Assembly (NCBI RefSeq): GCF_036881825.1
Contig: NZ_JBAJMW010000001.1
Coordinates: 1 to 64,000, forward strand
Length of the DNA: 64,000 bases
From: Tersicoccus mangrovi
GTDB lineage: Bacteria > Actinomycetota > Actinomycetes > Actinomycetales > Micrococcaceae
Direction of reading: 5' to 3'
In this document: one piece after another, positions 58,520-64,000 of the stretch
Layout of the letters: each line of letters starts with the position of its first letter
How positions within the stretch are numbered: the first letter of the stretch is position 1
The notes under the pieces: generated by a model
The model's input: only the letters and a program-made list of their open reading frames with translations
What the model was told of the DNA's origin: nothing
The model's database searches: none
Made by a program: the position numbers and the translations under genes

Positions 58520-59671
58520 TCAGGAACGCGCGGCGGTGAGCCGGTCGGCCGCGGCCTGCACCTGCTGCGTCGACGCGGTCAGCGCCACCCGCACGTGACG
58601 GGCGCCGGCGTCCCCGTAGAAGACGCCGGGACCGGCGACGATGCCGAGGTCGGCCAGGCGGCCGATCGTCGTCCACGCGTCCTCGCCGGCAGTGCACCAC
58701 AGGTAGAGCCCGGCCTCCGAGTCGTCGATCCGGAGCCCGAATGCCTCGAGCGCGGGCGCCAGGATCCCGCGGCGCCGCCGGTAGGAGTCCTTCTGCGTGG
58801 CGACATGCTCGTCGTCGTCCAGGGCCGCCGTCATCGCCGCCTGCACGGGCGCGGGGACGATCATCCCGGCGTGCTTGCGGGCGTTGACGAGGGTCGGCAT
58901 CAGCTCCGGCGCCCCGGCGAGGAACGCCGCCCGGTAGCCCGCGAGGTTGGACTGCTTGCTCAGCGAGTAGGCGACGAGCAGGCCGCTCCGGTCGCCGCCG
59001 GTGACGCGCGGGTCCAGCAGCGACGGCACGGACTCCCCACCGCGGTGGGTGTCCCAGCGGTCCCACCCCAGTTCGGCGTAGCACTCGTCCGAGACCACGA
59101 CGGCGCCGAGCTCGCGGGCCCGGGCGACGAGCCGACGGAGGCGCTCGACGTCGGCCACGGCGCCGGTCGGGTTGCCGGGCGAGTTCACCCACACCATCCG
59201 CACCCGCGCGCGAACCGCGTCGTCGAGGGCGTCCAGGTCGTCCGCCGCGACCGCGTCGGCCCCGGCAAGACGGGCCCCGATGGCGTAGGTCGGGTAGGCG
59301 ACGGTCGGGTGGACGACGACGTCACCGGGACGCAGGCCGAGCAGGAGCGGCAGCCAGGCGACCAGTTCCTTCGAGCCGATCGTCGGCATCACCGCATCCG
59401 CCGGCAGGTCGGTGACCCCGCGACGACGCGCGAACCAGCGGACGACGGCTTCCCGCAGCTGCGGGGTGCCGTGCGTCGTCGGGTAGCCGGGAGCGTCCGC
59501 GGCGTCCGCGAGGGCTCGCTGGATGAAGCCGGCCGTCGCGTCGACCGGCGTGCCGATCGAGAGGTTGACGGCCCCGTCCGGGTGGGCGGCCGCGGTGGCC
59601 TGGTAGGGCGCCATCGCCTCCCACGGGTAGTCGGGCAGGTCGAGCCCGAAGCGGCGGGGCGCCTCCGTCAC
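58520..59671 (-). CDS. dapC: N-succinyldiaminopimelate aminotransferase
   Basis: A 383-residue class-I PLP aminotransferase. Landmarks: LPDYPWEAMAPYQATAAAHP, the substrate segment MPTIGSKELVAWLPLLLGL, VNSPGNPTGAV, DECYAELGWD and the PLP lysine in YSLSKQSNLAGYRAAF. It makes N-succinyl-diaminopimelate from the DapD product. The start is GTG at 59671, overlapping the fdxA stop by 4 nt. The fdxA-dapC pairing is standard in actinobacteria and supports the assignment over a generic aminotransferase. Confidence 0.94.
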   Translation of the reverse strand: MTEAPRRFGLDLPDYPWEAMAPYQATAAAHPDGAVNLSIGTPVDATAGFIQRALADAADAPGYPTTHGTPQLREAVVRWFARRRGVTDLPADAVMPTIGSKELVAWLPLLLGLRPGDVVVHPTVAYPTYAIGARLAGADAVAADDLDALDDAVRARVRMVWVNSPGNPTGAVADVERLRRLVARARELGAVVVSDECYAELGWDRWDTHRGGESVPSLLDPRVTGGDRSGLLVAYSLSKQSNLAGYRAAFLAGAPELMPTLVNARKHAGMIVPAPVQAAMTAALDDDEHVATQKDSYRRRRGILAPALEAFGLRIDDSEAGLYLWCTAGEDAWTTIGRLADLGIVAGPGVFYGDAGARHVRVALTASTQQVQAAADRLTAARS

Positions 59672-60000
59672 AGGTCGACGTCCTGGTTCTGCGGCGGGAG
59701 GGCGGCGATCATCGGGTGGTCCGTGTGGGTGTTGCCGACCTTGGCCGCGCCGCCGGGCGAGCCGAGCTCCTCGAAGAACTCGACGTTGGCCTTGTAGTAG
59801 TCGGCCCACTCCTCGGGGGTGTCGTCCTCGTAGTAGATGGCCTCCACCGGGCAGACGGGCTCGCAGGCCCCGCAGTCGACGCACTCGTCGGGGTGGATGT
59901 AGAGGGACCGTTCACCCTCGTAGATGCAGTCGACGGGACATTCCTCCACACACGCCTTGTCCTTGATGTCGACGCAGGGCTGCGCGATGACGTACGTCAC
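59668..60000 (-). CDS. fdxA: seven-iron ferredoxin
   Basis: A 110-residue 7Fe ferredoxin. The N-terminal cluster region is YVIAQPCVDIKDKACVEECP with CPVDCIYEG, and the second motif CVDCGACEPVCPVEAIYYED supplies the [4Fe-4S] ligands; the first site lacks one Cys (CxxxxxxC spacing) and should hold [3Fe-4S]. It is an electron carrier, often serving P450s or oxidoreductases. The start is GTG at 60000 with GAGGAGAGG upstream. It leads the fdxA-dapC operon. Confidence 0.95.
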   Translation of the reverse strand: MTYVIAQPCVDIKDKACVEECPVDCIYEGERSLYIHPDECVDCGACEPVCPVEAIYYEDDTPEEWADYYKANVEFFEELGSPGGAAKVGNTHTDHPMIAALPPQNQDVDL

Positions 60001-60185
60001 GTCGTCTGACCTCTCCTCGGGTACCTCGGTCCACTCCGCCGCGTCCGCACTCGGCTGACTGGATGGACCAGGGCGCTGGTGACCGGGACGTCCGGCGGCT
60101 CTCGTCAGTCTACTGCCGGGCTCCGGCCCCGCAGGTCGCCGCCCGCCGGTGTGACCGGCCCAGCCCCGGTGGCTACCGTGGTGCC

Positions 60186-60422
60186 ATGAGCTCCGACCCC
60201 GCCCGGCTGCTGGGCACGCTGCCGATCGGCACGCGGGTCGTGGTGCGCTACCGCATCGAGGACGCCGTGCACGGGGCCACCGACGCCCTCGGGGAGCTCG
60301 TGGCCCGGCAGGTCGACACGTGCACCGTCCGCACCCGGTCCGCCGGCGACGTCGTCATCCCCCTCGCGGACGTCACCGCCGCGAAGACGGTCCCGCCTCC
60401 GCCGGCGCATCGGGGTCGCTGA
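60186..60422 (+). CDS. small SH3-like domain protein (GNAT-associated N-terminal type)
   Basis: A 78-residue protein with a single beta-rich domain: LLGTLPIGTRVVVRYRIEDA, LGELVARQVDTCTVRTRSAG, VVIPLADVTAAKTVPPPP. The same domain occurs alone or in front of GNAT acetyltransferases in actinobacteria, often beside fdxA. Here the frame stops right after the PPPP linker, where a GNAT domain would start, and a palindrome array begins at once. It may be a natural stand-alone form or a truncated gene. TACCGT at 60174-60179 ends 6 nt before the ATG (leaderless-type). Confidence 0.65.
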   Translation: MSSDPARLLGTLPIGTRVVVRYRIEDAVHGATDALGELVARQVDTCTVRTRSAGDVVIPLADVTAAKTVPPPPAHRGR

Positions 60423-60958
60423 GGCGTCACGCGCCGGGGAGCTGTGCATCGCCGCACCCCAGCCCGATCGCCAAGTGCGCTCAGCGGGCGACCGCACCCC
60501 AGCCCGATCGCTGAGCCGCTATCCGGGCTCGGTCGCTGTCATCGACCCCCCACCACCAGCACGCCGCACCCCAGCCCGGTCTCATTCTTCAGGACTGGGC
60601 TCCGCTGCGGTGCCCACCCGCCACCATCAGCGCGCCGCACCCCAGCCCCATCGCCGACGCCACTATCTGGGCTCCACCGCTGTCATCAACCCCCACTGCC
60701 AGCGCGCCGCACCCCATCTCATCCTTGGAACTGGGCTCCGCCGCGACGACCGCCGGCGATCACCAGCGCGCCGCACCCCAAGCCCGGTCACCCGGGATCA
60801 CGGCGGGGTCATCGCACTCCAGCCCCATCGCCGACGCTACTCATCGGGCTCCGCTGCGGTGACCACCCGCCACCACCGGCGCCGCGCCGCAGCCCGGTCG
60901 CCGAGCCGCTATCCGGGCTCCCCAGCAGTGACGTCCTGCGTCGGCGAGTCGGACCGGC
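60423..60958. repeat. array 1 of REP-like palindromes
   Basis: No credible gene was found. About eight degenerate units, with cores near 60457, 60497, 60569, 60640, 60712, 60776, 60817 and 60888, are spaced mostly 71-72 bp or 40 bp apart. Each has GC(A)CCCCAGCCC, 20-35 nt of variable sequence often reading ATCGCCGACGC, and a complementary GGGCTC, so each can form an AGCCC/GGGCT hairpin. Between hairpins lies CGCTG(C/T)...CCACCACCAGCGCG. The same unit type occurs in array 2 on the other side of the DUF559 gene. Confidence 0.75.
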
Positions 60959-61801
60959 TCACCGATCCGGTGCCACGGCCGGCGCACTCGCATGACGGTC
61001 GAGCGTGCGCCTGACCAGGGAGACGAAGGCCTCGGGGTCGTGGATCACCATCTCGTAGGTGACGCGGAGAACCGGAACCCCCTGCGACGTCAGTGCATTC
61101 CACCGTCGACGGTCCTCGCGGTAGGCCGCACGGTCGCTGTGGAACTGCGCGCTGTCCACTTCGATGCCGAGCAGTCCGTCGACGAACAGGTCGACGTGAC
61201 CGACTCCGGCCACCTTCACCTGACACTGCACGCAGAAGCCGGCGTCCTGCAGACAGACTCGGCCGATGGTCTCGGTCATCGAACCGGACAGCGGGTTGAC
61301 GCGCTCCAGGACCCGTCCGACGCGAGCGCACCTCACGGTCGAGGCACGCTCACGCAACTGCCCGAGCGTCGTCCTCTTCAACACGACGGCGGATTCGACG
61401 AGGACCAGCGCCTCGACGTCCGGAAGGCAACGGCAGCAGCTGATCAGGGCATCCACGAGGTCGTAGTCTCCACCGACGCGGTGGACGACGCAGTCCGTCA
61501 ACGGCAGGCCACGACCGGCGCCGAGATGCGGAAGGGGCGGGACTCGCCACTGCCACAACCCGCTGGCCTGGGCGAACGTGACGCACGCTGCCCGCGCACC
61601 CTGTCGACGCCACTCGACCATCTGGGGGTCGGCTGTCGCCGTCGCGAGCAGGCCGTGACCGACGCGTTCGAGATGCCCACCCGTCACCCACGCATCGATA
61701 CGCGCTCTGCTGATCCCGGCGTCGCGCAATTCCCCCCAGCGCACCACGCCGCCGTGCGCCCGCACCAGATCGCCGATGTCCACATCACCATGGTCGTGCA
61801 T
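60959..61801 (-). CDS. DUF559-domain protein with AbiEi-like N-terminus
   Basis: A 280-residue protein in two parts. Residues 8-50 (DIGDLVRAHGGVVRWGELRD, RIDAWVTGGHLERVGHGLL) look like the winged helix of AbiEi-type antitoxins and related proteins. The C-terminal 100 residues are a DUF559/Vsr-like PD-(D/E)xK nuclease fold: QCQVKVAGVGHVDLFVDG, LLGIEVDSAQFHSDRAAYRE (E, D, H), DRRRWNALTSQGVPVLRVTY. It could nick or bind DNA. No AbiEii toxin is adjacent. The start is ATG at 61801. It is bracketed by two REP-like arrays. Confidence 0.75.
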   Translation of the reverse strand: MHDHGDVDIGDLVRAHGGVVRWGELRDAGISRARIDAWVTGGHLERVGHGLLATATADPQMVEWRRQGARAACVTFAQASGLWQWRVPPLPHLGAGRGLPLTDCVVHRVGGDYDLVDALISCCRCLPDVEALVLVESAVVLKRTTLGQLRERASTVRCARVGRVLERVNPLSGSMTETIGRVCLQDAGFCVQCQVKVAGVGHVDLFVDGLLGIEVDSAQFHSDRAAYREDRRRWNALTSQGVPVLRVTYEMVIHDPEAFVSLVRRTLDRHASAPAVAPDR

Positions 61802-62170
61802 GGACGATGCCCGGGTGCCGACGAGGTTCGTTCCTGTGGACAACAAGCCGCCACCGCACGGCGAGCCATGCCGGCCCCTGTCGAGCGGCCACAATGCCAC
61901 GCCCCAGCCCGGTCCTGCGCGCGGAGATCGGGCTCGGCTGCATCGCACGCAACAGCGCCACACCGGAGCCCGTCCCTGGACACCGGCGACCGGGCTCTCG
62001 CACCCCAGCCCCATCCTGATCGCCGACGTCGGGCTCGGCTGCCCCACACGCACCACCGCCGCACCGGAGCCCGTCCCTGGACACCGGCGATCGGGCTCTC
62101 ACTCCCCAGCCCCATCCTGATCGCCGACGCCAGGGCCGGGATGCGCCGGCTCCGCGGCGGACCCGTCCGA
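61802..62170. repeat. array 2 of REP-like palindromes with 101-bp period
   Basis: About 100 bp next to the DUF559 start show no clear promoter hexamers. From about 61900 to 62132 runs a half unit, one full unit (61961-62061) and most of a second (from 62062). Key blocks are CACCGGAGCCCGTCCCTGGA, ACCGGCGA(C/T)CGGGCTCTC and CCCCAGCCCCATCCTGATCG followed by CCGACGTCGGGCTCGGCTG. Each unit holds two AGCCC/GGGCT hairpins. Units are closer to identical than in array 1, suggesting recent duplication. Confidence 0.75.
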
Positions 62171-63520
62171 TCAGGACGGGAGCCGGCGCATGCCCCACAG
62201 GGGTGAGAAGAACAGGGGCACGGATGCGGTCGCGGCACCGACCACACCGATCACGATCGTCGGGACGATGCCGATCAGGCCACCGAGCCAGCCGCCCAGC
62301 AGCGCGCCGATCGGCATGACGCCCCACACGAGGCACCGGATCGAGGCGTTCATCCGGCCGAACAGCGCCGGCGGGCACACCCGCTGGCGCATGCTGACCT
62401 GCAGCACGTTGTAGACGACCACGAGCACCGAGAACCCGAAGTCCGCGACGGACAGCACGGCGATCTGCTGCCACGTGGCCGGCAGCAGCGTCGCCACGGG
62501 CATCAGCAGCATGACGCCGGCCGAGGCCAGCATGGACAGCGGCAGCGCCGTCCCCTCCCCCACCCGGTCCCCGATGCGGGACGCGAGGGCGGCGCCGAGC
62601 ACGCCGCCGACCGCGCCCAGCGTCATGATGAGCCCGAACGCCGGGGCGCCGAGACCGAGCTGACGCAGGATGAGGATCGGATACAGGGTCGCGGCCAGGG
62701 TGGAGAAGAAGTTGGAGATGCCGGTGGCCGTGGTGATGCGGCTGATCAGGGGATGCCGCACGACGAAACGCAGCCCGGCGCGGATCTGACCGAGGAGGGA
62801 GGCCTCATCGGGGGCGGCCGGCCGCTGCTCGTGATCGCGCACCGTCAGCAGCGCCACCGCGGAGACGAGATAGCCGACGGCCTCGGCGACGAAGAGCACG
62901 GGCACGCTCACCACGCTCAGCAGGGCGCCACCGATGCCGGGACCGCCGAGCCGCGCGACCTGGGCCGTCGCCTCGAGCTTGCCGTTGGCGTCCGCGACCC
63001 GGCCCGACGGCACCAGCACCGGCACGAAACTCTGGTATCCGACGTCGAAGAACACGGTCGCGGTGCCGACGACGGCGGCGACGGCGATCAGGTGCCAGAA
63101 GTCGAGCGTGCCGGTCCACCACAGCACCGGGATGGACAGCATGGCCACCGCCCGCACCGCGTCGGCCGTGATCATCGTCCGGCGTTTGCGCCACCGGTCC
63201 ACCCACGCGCCGGCCGGCAGCCCGATGAGCAGGAACGCGGCGAACTGCACGGCGTCGAGGACGCCCACCTGGAAGGCGCTGGCGTCGAGGACGCTGACGG
63301 CGAGCACGGGCAACGCGATCCGGCCGACGCTCGCGCCGAGCTGGCTGACGCCCTGGCCGCCCCAGAACCGCAGGAAGTCACCGTCGCGCCACAGCGAGCG
63401 GTCCGGAACGACGACGTCGGTCACGTCGCCGGTCACGGGCGCCGGCGCGTCGGCGGCCACCCGGTTCACGACCGGCGGCGCCTCGATCGGAGGCGACGCC
63501 GGCGGATTCTCGGAACTCAT
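62171..63520 (-). CDS. MFS exporter (enterobactin/macrolide-exporter type)
   Basis: A 449-residue transporter with 12 predicted helices. After a hydrophilic start it has DFLRFWGGQGVSQLGASVGR, and the helix 2-3 loop LPAGAWVDRWRKRRTMITAD is the motif-A of MFS_3-type exporters (MefA/EntS-like). It would export a drug or siderophore-like compound. The start is ATG at 63520. TTGACG (63556-63551), 17 bp, CAGGCT (63533-63528) on the minus strand gives a start site at or next to the ATG. It is divergent from an ArsR-type gene with a shared operator. Confidence 0.87.
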   Translation of the reverse strand: MSSENPPASPPIEAPPVVNRVAADAPAPVTGDVTDVVVPDRSLWRDGDFLRFWGGQGVSQLGASVGRIALPVLAVSVLDASAFQVGVLDAVQFAAFLLIGLPAGAWVDRWRKRRTMITADAVRAVAMLSIPVLWWTGTLDFWHLIAVAAVVGTATVFFDVGYQSFVPVLVPSGRVADANGKLEATAQVARLGGPGIGGALLSVVSVPVLFVAEAVGYLVSAVALLTVRDHEQRPAAPDEASLLGQIRAGLRFVVRHPLISRITTATGISNFFSTLAATLYPILILRQLGLGAPAFGLIMTLGAVGGVLGAALASRIGDRVGEGTALPLSMLASAGVMLLMPVATLLPATWQQIAVLSVADFGFSVLVVVYNVLQVSMRQRVCPPALFGRMNASIRCLVWGVMPIGALLGGWLGGLIGIVPTIVIGVVGAATASVPLFFSPLWGMRRLPS

Positions 63521-63527
63521 GGCGACC

Positions 63528-63571
63528 AGCCTGACGCGGTGATTGGTATTCGTCAATCACTACGGCATGCT
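63528..63571. promoter_or_regulatory. overlapping divergent promoters with shared operator
   Basis: The inverted repeat GTGATTG (63539-63545), 8 nt, CAATCAC (63554-63560) covers both -35 elements: TTGGTA (63543-63548, plus) with CATGCT (63566-63571) after 17 bp, and TTGACG (63556-63551, minus) with CAGGCT (63533-63528) after 17 bp. One dimer bound here would shut both genes. Both transcripts would start at or within a nucleotide of the start codon. Confidence 0.65.
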
Positions 63572-63577
63572 GGCGTC

Positions 63578-64000
63578 ATGAGAGCGAAGGACACCGACGA
63601 CGAGGCCCTCGCGCGCGGCCGCGCGCTCAGTTCTCCGCTGCGCATCCGCATCCTGCGGTACTGCCTGCACGAGTCGCGGACCAACAAGCAGATCGCCGAA
63701 CGTTTCGACCTGAATCCGGCCACGAGCCTGCACCACGTGCGCACCCTGGCCGACGCCGGCCTGCTCGCCGCGGAGTCGGAGCGGCGGGGCGCTCGCGGCG
63801 CACGCGAGGTCCCCTACCTGGCCACCCGGTTGTCCTGGCGCACGCCCCTGCCCCCCGGGACCACGCTGGTCGACGCGTTCCTCGCCGACCTCGAGGGCGT
63901 CGCCCCCGACCAGCTGCTCACCATCCGGCTCGGCGTCAAGCTCAACGCCGAGCACCGCCGCGAGATGCTCGCGACGGTGGAGGCCGTCATGCAGGAGTAC
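63578..64000 (+). CDS. ArsR-type winged-helix regulator (cut by window end)
   Basis: 141 codons are visible and open at the window edge. The winged helix is GRALSSPLRIRILRYCLHES, NKQIAERFDLNPATSLHHVR, TLADAGLLAAESERRGARGA, as in ArsR/HTH_20 regulators. There are no metal-binding Cys in the seen part, so it probably senses an organic ligand or uses another signal. The ATG at 63578 is 6 nt after the -10 CATGCT. Its divergent neighbour is an MFS exporter and the operator between them is palindromic, so it is the likely repressor of itself and the pump. Confidence 0.85.
   Translation, partial: MRAKDTDDEALARGRALSSPLRIRILRYCLHESRTNKQIAERFDLNPATSLHHVRTLADAGLLAAESERRGARGAREVPYLATRLSWRTPLPPGTTLVDAFLADLEGVAPDQLLTIRLGVKLNAEHRREMLATVEAVMQEY

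Noticed and set aside
60423..60958. CRISPR-like spacing of repeats.
   Set aside because: Units are degenerate, the spacing alternates between about 71 and 40 bp, the interiors are themselves repetitive, and no cas gene is near; palindromic REP-like units fit better.
60475..61014. 180-codon open frame within array 1.
   Set aside because: It consists of translated repeat units (Arg/Pro/His-rich) and has no family features.

Overview
The window is a 64-kb piece of chromosome from a high-GC Actinomycetota. It most resembles Micrococcales, probably the Micrococcaceae, although no rRNA or tRNA is present to settle the genus. The reasons are the very high G+C with GTG/TTG starts and ATGA/GTGA gene overlaps, a coproporphyrin-type haem cluster with a ChdC decarboxylase, and several gene sets typical of actinobacteria. 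These sets are TetR-DUF3107-RNB-DEAD helicase, O-methyltransferase/sigE/tatB, DUF3117, and LOG-dapE-dapD-gltA-dapC-fdxA. Nearly all of it reads as core chromosome, with no phage or insertion sequence. Accessory-looking material is limited to an HNH gene, a deletion scar, and repeat families near the right end.

Layout. 1-12.5 kb: efflux MFS with MarR, isochorismatase-fold hydrolase, EamA exporter, DnaQ-like exonuclease, a polar amino-acid ABC importer, alpha/beta hydrolase, two secreted cell-wall enzymes facing each other across a 437-bp palindrome-bearing gap, a fused remnant of two broken genes, a PsiD-like decarboxylase and a P-loop kinase-like protein. 12.7-25.3 kb: haem synthesis. hemE-cgoX-chdC-cpfC-hemC-hemD-hemB-hemL lie on the minus strand and hemA on the plus strand, with a DUF222/HNH gene wedged between the two arms. 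Together they run from glutamyl-tRNA to haem b by the coproporphyrin branch. 25.4-31.8 kb: TetR, DUF3107, RNB exoribonuclease, a DEAD-box helicase with a long structured leader, an orphan DNA methyltransferase and a PHP phosphoesterase. 31.9-40.9 kb: aminopeptidase P, a stress protein with a Q/G/P-rich tail, MgtE-like CBS protein, DUF1003, Mrp, TatB, an anti-sigma-like membrane protein, SigE, O-methyltransferase and DUF3117.

41-48.5 kb: a minus-strand operon of LOG phosphoribohydrolase, a blasticidin-S-deaminase-like/ASCH fusion, GNAT, DivIVA-domain protein and a GT-C mannosyltransferase, then a complete gluABCD glutamate importer. 48.5-60 kb: AlkZ/YcaQ-like protein, APH-type kinase, dapE, dapD, a lysozyme-like membrane protein, galE, a lipoprotein gene bracketed by two copies of a 68-bp palindromic repeat, gltA, dapC and fdxA. 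dapD, dapC and dapE give the succinylase steps of lysine/peptidoglycan precursor synthesis. 60-64 kb: a DUF559/AbiEi-type protein between two arrays of REP-like palindromes, then an MFS exporter and an ArsR-type regulator that share one operator.

Expression grammar. Many first-in-operon genes have a -10 hexamer (TAnnnT-like) ending 6 or 7 nt before the start codon and no Shine-Dalgarno, so they look leaderless. Genes inside operons instead overlap by 4 nt. Gene identities rest on motifs and recalled family features; no database search was run.
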